Shown in pieces: positions 52,401 to 62,600 of a stretch of DNA of 64,000 nt. Made by a program: the position numbers and the translations under genes. Source of the stretch: Closterium sp. NIES-65 (lineage: Eukaryota; Streptophyta; Zygnematophyceae; Desmidiales; Closteriaceae); contig CANXME010002486.1 in NCBI GenBank assembly GCA_948144175.1, positions 1,240,001 to 1,304,000 on the forward strand, in the 5' to 3' direction. The first letter of the stretch is position 1. Every line of letters starts with the position of its first letter. Under the pieces are notes generated by a model. That model had not been told where the DNA came from. It worked only from the letters and a program-made list of their open reading frames with translations, and ran no database searches.

Positions 52401-55400
52401 CTCCCAGGACGTCACGTTCAACGAGTCGGTACCCTACTACCGCCTCTTCCCCTACCGCACTCCGTCCCTCCCCCCACCCCCGCTCTTCTTGGTACCAGGT
52501 CCCCCCCCGGTAGTCCCCCTCCCCCCTCAGGGTCCTGCCCCTTCAGGTGTGTCCCAGGTAGACGCGGTCGAGCCTGTCGAGGTCACTGGTGACTCTGGTG
52601 CTGCTGTAGGAGCTGAGCCTGGGGGTGCGGAGTCCTGGGGTGCTGAGCTTGGGGGTGCTGAGCCTGGGGGTGCTGTGCCTGGGGGTGCTGAGCCTGGAGG
52701 TGCTGAGCCTGGGGGTGCTGTGCCTGGGGGTGCTGTGCCTAGGGGTGCTGATCCTGGGGATGCTGCGCCTGGGGGTGCTGTGCCTGGGGGTGCTGAGCCT
52801 GGAGGTGCCGAGCCTGGGGGTGCTGTGCCTGGGGGTGCTGTGCCTAGGGGTGCTGAGCCTGGGGGTGCTGAGTCTGGGGGTGCTGTGCCTGGGGGTGCTT
52901 CGTCTCGCCGGGAGCCACTCTCCCCACAGGAGCTGCGTGAGTTGTTTGCCAGGCGCTGGAGGCGTGCTGCTGGTGCTGGTGGTTCTTCGGCTGCAGAGGG
53001 TACTGCTGCCGCGCGTCCCGCCGGTGCTCGTACTGTGGATGCTGGAGCTGCTGGGTCTGAGAGTTCTCCTGGAGCTGGTACTGCTGAGGGTGTTGGCGCT
53101 GAGCCTGCCGTTGGCGGTCCGACTGACAGTGCTTCTGGTGGTGCTGCTGGAGGTGCTGCTGGAGTGGGTGCTCCTGCCGGGGCTGCTGGTGCTGTTCCTG
53201 CTGTTTCTAGCGTCGCCGCGCGGCCCCGACCGTACTTCGTTCTGCTCCTGCAGCAGGTTCTTGGTCTTACACCTCCTCCTCCTCCCTTAGAGGGTCCGCA
53301 GCCTGTCCGGTCACAGCCACAGCTACAGCCTGCCTCCCCTTTGCCTGCTCCTTCTCCCTACGCTGGTCCGACTGGAGGTCTTACTGAGCGTCGTGAGCCT
53401 GCGTCTCGTCCTATGTCGCCTGTTCGTACTGAGCGCGCTAGTGGTCGCGGGTCGCGTCAGCGTCCTCCTCCTGTCCTTGGCACGCACCGGATGTCTCTGC
53501 GTCCGTCCACTGCTCCTCTGCGTGCCCCTTTGCCTTCTCCTCCTGCTTCCTCTCTTCCTGCTCGTGCCGACCCGGAGTCGGACTCTCTTCGTGTTGCCAG
53601 TCCTACTGTCACGCGTCTCCTTGCTACTGCTGTCACTGACCCTTCCTTCGAGTCGTCTGCTGCGTCTGCCCTTGTCACTGAGCTTGTCGACTTTGCTGCG
53701 CGCTGTCGTCTAGACAACGCTGCTCGTCTTGTCACTGAGTCTGAGTCCGCCTGTCCTCCGTCCGTCGGGGGTGAGTGTGCCCTTGGCACGGACGTCCTTG
53801 AGGACAGGCAGGAGGAGTTCCAGTGTCTGGCCGCCGCTTCACCTCGTCTCGCGTCTGTACTGCTAGCCCCTGAGGGAGACCCGGATGCACCAGACATCCC
53901 GACTCCGCGCTCTTACGCGGAGGCGATAGAGGGTCCCTACTCCTCTCAGTGGCAGGCAGCTATGGATACAGAGATGGCTTCCTAGAAGTCCACAGGCACC
54001 TACGTTGACGCTGTTCCCCCTCCTGGGGCGAACATCGTCAGTGGCATGTGGATTTTCAGGGTGAAGCGGCCGCTGGGTTCTCCGCCTGTCTTCAAGGCGC
54101 GTTACGTGGCTCGTGGCTTCAGTCAGCGGCAGGGGGTTGACTACTTTCAGACTTTCTCCCCCACCCCGAAGATGACCACTCTTCGGGTTCGGCTGCACGT
54201 TGCTGCTCACCGTGACTACGAGCTGCACTCTCTCGACTTCAGCACAGCTTTCTTGCAGGGCAGCCTGCACGAGGAGATCTGGCTGCGTCGCCCACCTGGC
54301 TTCACTGGGTCTTTCCCTCCTGGTACCCAGTGGAGTCTCCGGCGTCCAGTCTACGGTCTCCGCCAGGCGCCACGTGAGTGGCACGACACAGTGAGGACTA
54401 CGCTCGCGGCACTTGGGTTTGCTCCTTCTACTGCCGACCCGTCGCTGTTTTTGCGCACCGACACCTCACTGCCGCCGTTCTACATCCTCGTGTACGTCGA
54501 CGACTTGGTCTTTGCCACAGCTGACACTGCTGGACTCGCCTACGCGAAGTCCGAGCTGCAGAAGAGACACACGTGCACTGACCTGGGTGAACTGCGCAGC
54601 TACCTTGGCTTGCAGATCACCCGGGACAGAGCACGCCGCACCATTACCCTGACTCAGTCACACATGGTGCAGCAGGTCCTTCAGCGCTTCGGCTTCACGT
54701 ACTCCTCGCCTCAGGCCACTCCTCTGCCTACTCGCCACTCGCTCTCAGCTCTGCCTTCGGATGAGTCCGTAGAGTCGAGTGGCCCGTTTGCAGAGCTTGT
54801 TGGCTGCCTCATGTACCTGATGACCTGCACACGACCTGACCTCGCATACCCTCTTAGCATTCTCGCACGCTTTGTTGCTCCTGGGAGACACCGACCAGAG
54901 CACATGGCTGCAGCGAAGAGGGTGTTGCGCTACTTGTGCAGTACGTCGGGCATGGGGCTAGTGCTTGGAGGGCGGAGTCCAGTGGTCCTCACTGGGCACG
55001 CAGACGCTTCTTGGGCTGACGACCAGGCTACGCAGCGGTCGTCACAGGGTTACACCTTCAGCCTTGGTTCTGGCTCTGTCTCGTGGCGGCCTACCCGCTC
55101 GTCTTCTGTTCTCGGCTCCAGTTGTGAGGCTGAGATCTACGCTGGGGCTATGGCTGCACAGGAGTTACGCTGGCTCACCTACCTGCTGACCGACCTTGGA
55201 GAGCAGCCTCGTTCTCCTCCAGTCCTGTACGTAGACAACAAGGCCATGCTGGCCTTGTGTCGAGAGCAGCGACTGGAGCACAGAACGAAGCACATTGCTC
55301 TCCGCTACTTTCTTGCTCGTGAGCTACAGCAGCGTGGACAGTTGCGACTTGCGTACGTGGCCTCTGAGGCCAACACTGCTGATGTCTTCACCAAGGCACT

Positions 55401-55476
55401 TGCGCCTTGTGATCATCAGCGTTGTTGCACGCAGTTGGGTCTTGTGCCTGTCTTGCCTCACTTGCTCTCCTCTTGA
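49489..55476 (+). CDS. gag-pol: Copia gag-pol polyprotein (C3)
   Basis: The start MATPNVLTFDAEGRAIDF is chosen over an in-frame upstream Met because C1 and C8 begin at the same point. Order: capsid region (to about 50220), a glycine tract (50280-50520), a Gln run, LREWYLQRQR, the knuckle C-X13-C-X3-H-X4-C (near 50690-50765), and protease LDSGASRSFFRD (near 51083). The pre-integrase (HHRLGHPSLLRLRGM) and integrase core (MDVWGPARV, LHSDRGGEFSSG, QQNGIAERRIGM; 51745-52085) follow. The PGGAE/PGGAV linker (52610-52900) contains LRELFARRW. Reverse transcriptase: WIFRVKRPLG, LDFSTAFLQGSLHEEIW, YGLRQAPREWHDT, YVDD at 54493-54504. RNase H: HADASWADDQATQRSS, LYVDNKAMLA, EANTADVFTKAL (to 55476). About one break in nearly 2000 codons. 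Confidence 0.9.
52610..52900 (+). repeat. 15-bp coding repeat in C3 linker
   Basis: About 19 tandem units of GGGGGTGCTGAGCCT and variants encode (P/S)GGAE or PGGAV pentapeptides. The same unit type occurs in C8 (62590-62850), Cm and C6. Confidence 0.8.
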
Positions 55477-55688
55477 CCTTGCTTGTACCTTCGCCTATAT
55501 ATACTCTTGCTCTTGCTTGCTTGACTCTTGTATATCTCTATATATGATCTTGCATGTGAACTGGCCTTTTGGCCTTTGACCTTGTGCTCGGAATGCGTGG
55601 TGACTTTGTGATCCACCCTGAGCTTTGCTTTGCTTTGCTTGACTGGTCTTGTGACCCCTTGTTCTCCCCCACTTTGCCTATGGGGGTG
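55477..55688 (+). other. C3 3' untranslated region with polypurine-tract hairpin
   Basis: It shares GTGATCCACCCTGAGC and the TTGACTGGTCTTGTGACC stretch with C2 and C0. The hairpin CCCCCA (55666-55671) / TGGGGG (55681-55686) lies immediately before the LTR. Confidence 0.7.
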
Positions 55689-55819
55689 TGTCAGAACATA
55701 TAGCTTACTTGTTTCTGTAGGCTATAGTGGGGTATCCCTTAGGGGGCACAACACAATTAGGGTTTCCTATTTGTATTCACTTCACTTCATAGTCATTCAT
55801 TCTCGTTCACACTTTCTCA
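55689..55819 (+). repeat. 3' LTR of C3 (131 bp)
   Basis: It pairs with 48311-48441 and is followed by CAGCG. Confidence 0.94.
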
Positions 55820-56075
55820 CAGCGAGCCGCATGCGGGCTCCTAAGGCGGCGCGCGGGGCAGGAGCGGGCCGCGCGTGAGCTCCTAAGGCGGCGCGCGGGG
55901 CAGGACCAGGCAGCGCGCTCGGGACTAGGGCAACGCGCGCAGGCAAGGCAGAGGCGCGCGCAGGCAGCGCAAGGCAGGGCGCGCGCGGGCAGCGCAGCGC
56001 AGGCACGATGTGGGGCAGCTCAGTAACCGCAACGGTAGGTGGGCCCTAAAAAAAAATCGGTCCTACGGACCTACT
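55820..56075 (-). other. Cm leader, outer part
   Basis: GC-rich, repeat-like continuation of the Cm leader after C3, with GGCGCGCGGGGCAGGA units. No gene. Confidence 0.7.
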
Positions 56076-56088
56076 GCTCTGAATACCA
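56041..56088 (-). promoter_or_regulatory. Primer site, stem-loop and GGGCCC palindrome of Cm
   Basis: On the minus strand TGGTATTCAGAGC (56076-56088) is the tRNA-Met site with one extra base. A 5-bp stem GGTCC/GGACC with a 3-base loop (56059-56071), a T-run and GGGCCC (56041-56046) follow. Confidence 0.7.
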
Positions 56089-56209
56089 TGTCAGAATGCT
56101 AGGCATGCATGAAAGAGTTGGGTACAAATATGAAACCCTAAAGGGGCTGTACCCCATACTGGCTACCCCACTACAGCCTAAACATATATATCATATATAG
56201 AATTTGACA
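56089..56209 (-). repeat. 5' LTR of Cm (121 bp)
   Basis: On the minus strand it starts TGTCAAATTC and ends TTCTGACA, with the core GGCTGTAGTGGGGTAGCC. It adjoins the 3' untranslated region of C0 at 56210. Confidence 0.87.
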
Positions 56210-56416
56210 TATATATATACATGCATGTTTACTCTTGCTAGATAGTGATCACTGTACTGTTGTTGTTACATATATACCTCTGTATGTGAACTGGCCTTGT
56301 GGCCCTTTGCTTGTGCTCGGAGTGTGTGGTAACGTTGTGATCCACCCTAAGCTTGCTTTGCTTTTCTTGACTGGTCTTGTGACCCCTTGTTCTCCCCCAC
56401 TTTGCCTATGGGGGTG
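56210..56416 (+). other. C0 3' untranslated region with polypurine-tract hairpin
   Basis: The end of C0, conserved with C2 and C3. It includes GTGATCCACCCTAAGC and the hairpin CCCCCA (56394-56399) / TGGGGG (56409-56414). No coding sequence. Confidence 0.7.
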
Positions 56417-56549
56417 TGTCAAACCATATATGTGCTAGTTGTGTGTAGGCTATAGTGGGGTAGCCCATGTGGGGTACAACCCAATATTAGGTTTAGTACT
56501 TGTACCCACAATTCATTCAATGCACTCATTCCTGCTTGCTATCTTGACA
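56417..56549 (+). repeat. 3' LTR of C0 (133 bp)
   Basis: It pairs with 3216-3348 (about six differences) and is followed by the target duplication CATAC. Confidence 0.9.
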
Positions 56550-57345
56550 CATACCACTTATAGACGGACGGCCAGACCAGCGGACCAATCAGACCATGGA
56601 GCAGCTCATCATGACAAATTGCCCCAACCCTGCCCACTGGGAAGAATCGCTCGCAATGTTGGAATTCACATTCAACAACACCCCGTCTTGCACGACTAAT
56701 CACTCCCCGTTTTTCCTGAATTACGGAATGGATCCGACGGCTCCTACGGCGACTACTCTGGACAACCCGGTCCCGAGGTCACAAGCATTTGTGACGGAGC
56801 TTCAGGAAATCCGAGAAAAAGCCGCAGACGCAATTCGCAAGGCGAATATCACTTCCCGCAAATACACCGACCTTCTACGACGGGAACTCGTCTTTACAGT
56901 TGGGCAACTAGTACTCCTTAACACGAAGAACCTACACCTACCCGACCCGTCCAAACTACGGCCACGATTTTGTGGACCATTCAAGATTATCAAGATGGTG
57001 ACATCTGTCACCGCGAAGCTGCTGCTACCCGACGATTGGCGCATTCGTGATGCCTTCCACATCAGCTTGCTTCGTAAGTTCGTGCCAGCCACGACCGACA
57101 TCGCGCGGCAACAAGCTGCCCCAACTGCCCGACCTGTCCCGGAGCCGACTCTTGACCCTTCGAAGATTCTGGCACATCGGGTCCGCCATGACGCAGCTGG
57201 TCGCCACGTGGATTTCCTCATCCGTTGGACTAATCGCACTAGTGAAGACGACACGTGGGTGCACTCCGACTCGCTAAACGCCTCGTGTCTTGTTCGTGAT
57301 TACTTGGCGCGCAGGCGGTTTCGGATATTGACCGCTTTTCTTAAG
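56550..57345 (+). pseudogene. pol: Gypsy integrase C-terminal part and chromodomain (G1)
   Basis: The end of the DDE core (TDGQT-type block at 56562 on; then LEFTFNNTPSCTTNHSPFFL near 56660), the module QLVLLNTKNLHLP...RPRFCGPFKII (56905-56990) and LPDDWRIRDAFHISLL. A chromodomain-like segment follows (ILAHRVRHDAAGRHVDFLI, RTSEDDTWV; about 57165-57265). With the left segment it identifies G1 as a chromovirus. Fossil piece. Confidence 0.82.
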
Positions 57346-57364
57346 GGGGGGGGGGGGGGGGTAG
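56550..57364 (+). mobile_element. G1: Ty3/gypsy chromovirus, right segment
   Basis: The integrase end and chromodomain of the gypsy element whose left segment is 2191-3215. It ends at a G-run polypurine tract (57345-57361), directly after which copia C7 begins. The 3' LTR of G1 is therefore not seen here and should lie to the right of C7, outside the window. Confidence 0.83.
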
Positions 57365-57481
57365 TGTCAAATGTTATAGCCTCTAGTGGGTTATGCTATA
57401 TGGGGTACAAACAGTTAGGGTTAGGCATTTGTACCCCAACCCAATCAATGCAACTCATTCCGCTGTGTTTAGTTACTAAGA
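57365..57481 (+). repeat. 5' LTR of C7 (117 bp)
   Basis: Starts TGTCAAATG, with the core CTAGTGGGTTATGCTATATG and GGGGTACAA. Slightly diverged from the other A-type LTRs. Its inner end reads AAGA rather than the usual CA. Confidence 0.78.
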
Positions 57482-57493
57482 TGGTATCAGCAG

Positions 57494-58386
57494 TAGGTTC
57501 GCCGTTCCTAGGCCTCACCTAGTTGTCGCTGTTCCTAGGCTTAGGCCACCTCCTTCCTCCCCGTGTGCCTTAAAACGCCTTAGCCCGCGCCACGCCAACG
57601 CGCCACGCCATCGTGCCACGCGAGCACACCGCGCTGCCCGCTAGCGCACCACGCCACCCGCCCATCTACCTGCAGCGCGGTCAGTCCGCTAGCGCACCGC
57701 GCCGCCCGCCCGTAGGCCCGCGCGTCGCGCCGTCCGTAGGCCTGTGCGTCGCGCCACCCGTATGCCCGCCCGTCGACTCGCCGTGCCGCGCGTAGGCCTG
57801 CGCGTCGCGCCACCCGTAGGCCCACCCGTCGACCCGCCATGCTGCCCGTAGGCTCGTGCATCGCGCCGCTCGTAGGCCCGCCCGTCGACCCGCCGTGCCG
57901 CCCGTAGGCCCGCACGTCGCGCCACCCGTAGGCCCGCCCGTCGACCCGCCGTACCGCTCGTAGGCATGCGCGCTGCGCCGCCCGTCCATCGACCAGCCGC
58001 GCAGCCCGCCCGTCGACCCGCCGCGCCGCCCGTAGGCCCGCGCGTCGCGCCGCTTGCCTGTCGACCCGCCGCGCCGCCTCCCCGTCGACGTGCCACGCCG
58101 CCCGCAGGCCAGCGCGCCGCGCCGCCTCCCCGTCGACATGCCACGCCGCCTCCCCATCGACCTGCCACGCCGCCTCCCCGTCGACCTGCCACGCCGCCTG
58201 CAGGCCAGCGCGCCGCGCCGCTTGCCAGGCAGCACGCCGCGCCGCCCGCCAGCCAGCGCACTGTGCCGCCCGCTTGTCCACATGCTGCGCCACCTACCCG
58301 CCTACATGCCTCCGCGCCTGCTCACACGTTAGTTACTGTCTCCCCCTACCGCGGCTGGCAGCCGCGCTCTCTCAGTTTCGCCCCCT
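57494..58386 (+). repeat. C7 leader with CGTCGCGCC / GTAGGCCCGCCCGTCGAC repeats
   Basis: From about 57660 to 58260 imperfect units of 30-45 bp, rich in GTCGACCCGCCGTGCCGC and GTAGGCCCGC, repeat in tandem. Long frames on both strands are repeat artefacts. Confidence 0.78.
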
Positions 58387-58450
58387 ATGGCGACCTCTCG
58401 AGTACTTCGTTTTGACCCTGAAGAGAGACCTCTTGATTTTAGTACGTGGC
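58387..58450 (+). pseudogene. gag: Copia gag start (C7)
   Basis: Twenty-one codons opening MATSRVLRFDPEERPLDFST, aligned with the gag starts of C1, C3 and C8 (MATPxVLxFDAEGRxxDF). C8 is inserted directly after. Confidence 0.7.
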
Positions 58451-58580
58451 TGTCAGAGTATTATAGCTGATGCATGTTTGTAGGCTATAGTGGGGTAGCA
58501 CATATGGGGTACAGCTTTCTAGGGTTGTATTTGTACCCAACTCTGACTTAGTCATTTCATCCCTGTTCACTTGTTTCACA
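58451..58580 (+). repeat. 5' LTR of C8 (130 bp)
   Basis: Starts TGTCAGAG and ends TTTCACA, with the core GGCTATAGTGGGGTAGCACA. Confidence 0.9.
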
Positions 58581-58627
58581 TGGTATAGAGCGGGTCCTTC
58601 CTTAGGACCGTTTTTTTAGGGCCCACC
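58581..58627 (+). promoter_or_regulatory. Primer site, stem-loop and GGGCCC palindrome of C8
   Basis: TGGTATAGAGC (58581-58591), a 6-bp stem GGTCCT (58593-58598) / AGGACC (58604-58609) with a 5-base loop, a T-run, and GGGCCCACC (palindrome 58619-58624). Confidence 0.75.
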
Positions 58628-59606
58628 GAAGCGCGCCCCGAGGCGCGCCTTTTTTTTTCGCGACCCCTCGGGTCGCCATTTCCCTCGCGGCCCCGCTGTC
58701 CCTCAGACGCGGCCCCGCCACCCCTCCTGATCGCGGCCCTGCCGCCTGCTTGACGCGGCCCCGCCGCCTCCACTGACGCGGCCCCGCCGCCGGCTCTGAC
58801 GCGGCCCTGCCGCTCGCTTCGTCGCGGCCCCGCCGCCTGCTTGACGCGGCCCCGCCGCCGGCTCTGACGCGGCCCTGCCGCCCGCTTCGTCGCGGCCCCG
58901 CCGCCTGCTTGACGCGGCCCCGCCGCCTCCACTGACGCGGCCCCGCCGCCGGCTCTGACGCGGCCCTACGGCCCGCCGCTGCACCCTACGGCCCGCCGCC
59001 TCACCTGACGGCCCCGCCGCTGCACCTGCCGGCCCGCCGCTGCACCTGCCGGCCCGCCGCTGCACCCAGCGGCCCGCCGCTTCACCTGACGTCCCCGCCG
59101 CTGCACCCTACGGCCCGCCGCTGCACCCTACGGCCCGCCGCCTCACCTGGTCGGCCCGCCGCTGCACCCTACGGCCCCGCCGCTGCACCTGCCGGCCCGC
59201 CGCTGCACCGGTCGACCCGCCGCTGCACCTGACGGCCCCTCCCCTGCATCTCCCGGCCGAGCCGCCCCAGCAGCGGAGCCGCCCCAGCAGCCGAACCGCC
59301 CGGGAGCCGAGCCGCCCAACGCCGAGCCGCCCGGGACCCGAGCCGCCCTGCCGCCGAGCCGCCCGGGAGCCGAGCCGCCCTGCACCCGAGCCGCCCTGCC
59401 GCCGAGCCGCCCGGGAGCCGAGCCGCCCTACGCCCGAGCCGCCCAGCCGCCGAGTCGCCCGGGAGCCGAGCCGCTGTGCACCCGAGCCGCCCGGATGCTG
59501 AGCCGCCTTTCTGCAGAGCTGCACGACCTGCCCTGCCTGGTGAGCACAGTCCCACTGACACTGCCAGCTCTTTCCCTACTGCTTGCACTGCGTCGCTGTC
59601 GTCGCC
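58628..59606 (+). repeat. C8 leader with GACGCGGCCCCGCCGCC repeats
   Basis: From 58690 to 58980 units of GACGCGGCCCCGCCGCC with variable tails, then GGCCCGCCGCTGCACC units to about 59240, then GAGCCGCCCGGGAGCC units to about 59500. Non-coding. Confidence 0.8.
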
Positions 59607-62600
59607 ATGGCTACCCCTAGTGTCCTAGCTTTTGACGCTGAGGGTCGCGCCATTGATTTTGAGGTCTGGTTAGACGACCTGCAGCTGTTCTTACAGTGCG
59701 ACAGGGCTGACGACCTTTCTCTCTTTGACCTCACCTCTGGCGCCTCTCCTGCTCCTGCTGCTGATGCTGATCCCACTGTCCGCTCTCAGTGGGCCACCCG
59801 TGATGCTGCTGCACGTCTTGCTGTGCGTCGCCACCTCCCTACCTCTGAGCGTGCGCACTTTAGTCAGTACAAGAGTGCTCAGACCTTGTACGACGCTGTA
59901 GTTGCGCGCTACTCCTCCCCTGCCACTGCTGCACTGAGCCGTCTCATGCTTCCCTACCTCTTTCCTGACCTCTCTGCCTTTCCCACTGTTGCTGACCTCA
60001 TTACGCACCTCCGCACTAGTGACACTCGCTACCGCGCCGCCCTTCCTGCTGAGTTCTGCGCTAAGAACCCACCCCCCATGTACATCGCTCTCTACTACGT
60101 AGTCGCCCGCCTCCCTGACTCCCTTCGCGTCGTCAGGGACCACTTTCTCGCAGTCTGTCCCACCACCCTCACCGTCGACCTCCTCGAGAAGGCCCTCCTC
60201 GCAGCGGAGAAGAGCATAGTCGCTGTAGGTGCTTCTCGTGGTGACCCTCGCACCCCCATCTTTGAGGGGTGCTCTCCTTCCCCCTTGCTGCCCTCTGTTG
60301 CCTCTGCTGCTGCTGCCGACCTGCTTGGTCTTGAGTCGGTCGGCGCGGCGTCTACCCCTAGTGGGAGACGTCGCTCCAGCAAGGGCAAGGGGGGCAAGGG
60401 CGCGGGTGGAGCTGGAGGGGGCGGTGGCGGTGGCGGCGGTGGCGGCGGAGGGAGTGGGGGTGGCGGCGGGACTAGTGGCGGGGGTGGTGGTGGTGGTGGC
60501 AGCAGTGGCGGAGACGGTGGTGGTGGTGCCAGCGGTGGTGGTAGAAGCAGCAGTGGTGGTGGCCAGCGCTCGCAGCGGCAGCAGCAGCAGCGCTCGCGGG
60601 ACATCCCTCCGCCTCAGCAGCTTCGTGAGTGGTACGCTGGGCGTCAGAGGGGTGGGGGTACTGGTCCCTGCACCTACGTTCTTCGTTCCGGCGACCGCGC
60701 GGGTGAGCAGTGTGGGGGTGCCCACGCCACCCAGCGCTGCTTTGGCCGCCTGACGGACGCTTGGCGTCAGCAGTTCCCTGGGGCTAGTGAGATCCCTCGC
60801 TGGGATGAGCTTCTAAGGGCTGGTGTAGCGATCTTTGATCTTGATTTTGATGCTATCCTTGCTGCTATGTATGCTGTGGATTATAGTGAGGAGAATGAGG
60901 GTTACCGGTGTTTCCAGCCCGACCCGGGCATTGGTACTGCTGCGCTAGGTGCTTGTGAGGCTGCTGCTCTAGGTGCCAGTGCGTCTGTGCTCTCAGGTAC
61001 TGGTGAGACTGCGCTCTCAGGTACTGCGTCGTCCTCGTCCTCCCTCACTTTCACACTTGACTCCGGGGCTTCTCGCTCCTTCTTTCGAGACCGCACTACC
61101 CTTACGCCACTCGGCAGGCCGGTTGCGGTCTCCCTTGCTGACCCCTCTGGGGGTCCTGTCCTGTCTCACTTCTCCACTGTCCTCCCGTGTCCGGCTGCCC
61201 CTTCGGGCACCCTGTCTGGTCTGTACCTTCCCTCGTTCTCTACGAACTTGGTGAGTGGAGCGGACCTGCAGGATGTGGGGGTTCACCAGTTCACTCCTGC
61301 GAGTCAGCGGGTGACCCACTGCACGGAGGCACGCACAGGCCGACACCTGGCCACGTTCTCGCGTCGGCCGGGGTCGAGTCTCTACACCCTGACCGTTGAG
61401 TCTCCTCCTGTCCCTGCGTCTGGTCAGGTGGCTGCGTCGGGTCAGGTGCTTGCTGCTGCGTCCCGGTCAGGTCCTGAGTCTGCCCCCTGTTCTTGTCGCC
61501 TCCTGTCTCACGAGACTCTCCTGTGGCACCACCGTCTTGGCCACCCCTCCTTGCCCCGTCTTCGGAGCATGGCTTCCCGTGTCCTTGTCTCTGGTATTCC
61601 CCAGTCTCTCCCTCCTCTCCCCTCCGGGCCAGGACCTTCCTGTGTCCCCTCTGTCGAGGGTCGCCTCCGGGCTACTCCTCACTCCTCCCACTTCCCCCCG
61701 ACAGAGGCTCCCCTGCAGACGCTTCACATGGATGTGTGGGGCCCAGCCCCCGTCCGTGGGCAGGGTCACGAGCGCTACTTCCTGTTGGTGGTTGACGACT
61801 ACTCGCGTTACACCACAGTCCTCCCCTTGCGCAACAAGGGTGCGGTCACTGAGGTGCTGATCGACTGGATCCGCGAGGCTCGTCTCCAGCTCAGGAAGAG
61901 CTTCGGCTCGGACTTTCCTGTTCTGCGTCTGCACTCGGACAGAGGCGGAGAGTTCTCTTCTCGCCTTCTGCGGGACTACTGTCGTGCACGGGGGATTCGC
62001 CAGACCTTCACGCTTCCGGACTCACCACAGCAAAATGGGATTGCTGAGCGCCGCATTGGCATGGTCATGGACGTCGCTCGTACGTCCATGATGCATGCGG
62101 CTGCCCCCCATTTTCTGTGGCCGTTTGCGGTGAGGTACGCGGCGCATCAGCTCAACCTTCACCCCCGGGTCTCTCGGTCTGCGATGTCCCCAGCCTTGCT
62201 GTGGACGGGGAAGGTTGGCGATGCGTCTGTGTTCCGTGTCTGGGGATCTCGGGCGTTTGTCCGCGACTTGTCTGCGGACAAGCTGTCCCCTCGTGCTGCT
62301 CCCTGTGTCTTCCTTGGCTTCCCCACTGACGTCCCAGGGTGGCAGTTTTACCACCCCTCCTCTCGTCGTGTTCTGTCCTCCCAGGACGTCACGTTCGACG
62401 AGTCAGTCCCCTTCTACCGTCTCTTCCCCTACCGCACTCCTTCCCTCCCCCCTCCCCCGGACTTCCTTGTGCCGGTTCCCCCCCCGGTAGACCCCCTCCC
62501 CCCTCAGGTTCCTGCCCCCTCAGGTGTGTCCCAGGTAGACGCCGTTGACCCGGTCGAGGTTACTGGTGACTCTGGTGCTGCTGCGGGTGCTGAGCCTGGG

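Larger units (their letters stand above)
48311..55819 (+). mobile_element. C3: A-type Ty1/copia element, full length and nearly whole
   Basis: A 7509-bp element with two 131-bp LTRs (48311-48441 and 55689-55819) that differ at three positions (about 2.3%) and a perfect target duplication CAGCG (48306-48310 and 55820-55824). All parts are present: primer site, leader, one long gag-pol region, 3' untranslated region and polypurine hairpin. About one break is seen. It is the best reference copy of the A-type family in the window, lying in the leader of Cm. Confidence 0.95.
21547..56209 (-). mobile_element. Cm: A-type Ty1/copia element on the minus strand, carrying G2 and C3
   Basis: Pieces in its own orientation: LTR 56089-56209, leader 56075-55820 and 48305-47870, gag, protease, integrase and linker 47868-44953, then linker and reverse-transcriptase start 23163-21547. 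Gypsy G2 interrupts it between 23163 and 44953, and copia C3 interrupts it in the leader at 48311-55819. Its LTR meets the 3' untranslated region of C0 at 56210, which places Cm inside C0. Its own 3' end is not in the window. Broken, about six breaks. Confidence 0.82.
3216..56549 (+). mobile_element. C0: A-type Ty1/copia element split by many later insertions
   Basis: The two 133-bp LTRs (3216-3348 and 56417-56549) differ at about 6 positions (roughly 4.5%), and the element is bounded by a perfect 5-bp target duplication CATAC (3211-3215 and 56550-56554). Together they show that one copia element landed in gypsy G1. Its own remaining sequence is 3216-7503 (LTR, leader, gag remnant, protease, integrase, linker, start of reverse transcriptase) and about 56210-56549 (3' untranslated region and LTR). 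Everything between belongs to later insertions. Clearly broken, about eight breaks, and lacking most of its reverse transcriptase and RNase H. Middle-aged by LTR divergence. Confidence 0.85.
57365..58450 (+). mobile_element. C7: A-type Ty1/copia element, 5' part
   Basis: LTR 57365-57481, primer site TGGTATCAGCAG (57482-57493), leader, and a gag start at 58387 that is interrupted by copia C8 at 58451. The remainder should lie beyond the right window edge, after C8. It sits at the polypurine tract of gypsy G1. Confidence 0.8.

Noticed and set aside
57365-57481. This LTR as the 3' LTR of gypsy G1
   Set aside because: It follows the G1 polypurine tract directly, but its core matches A-type copia LTRs and it is followed by a tRNA-Met type primer site, a copia leader and a copia gag start. 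I assign it to C7, with some doubt because its inner end is atypical.
57580-58293. Overlapping long minus-strand frames in the C7 leader
   Set aside because: They are encoded by a GC-rich tandem repeat and stay open in several frames at once. The region is the untranslated leader of C7.
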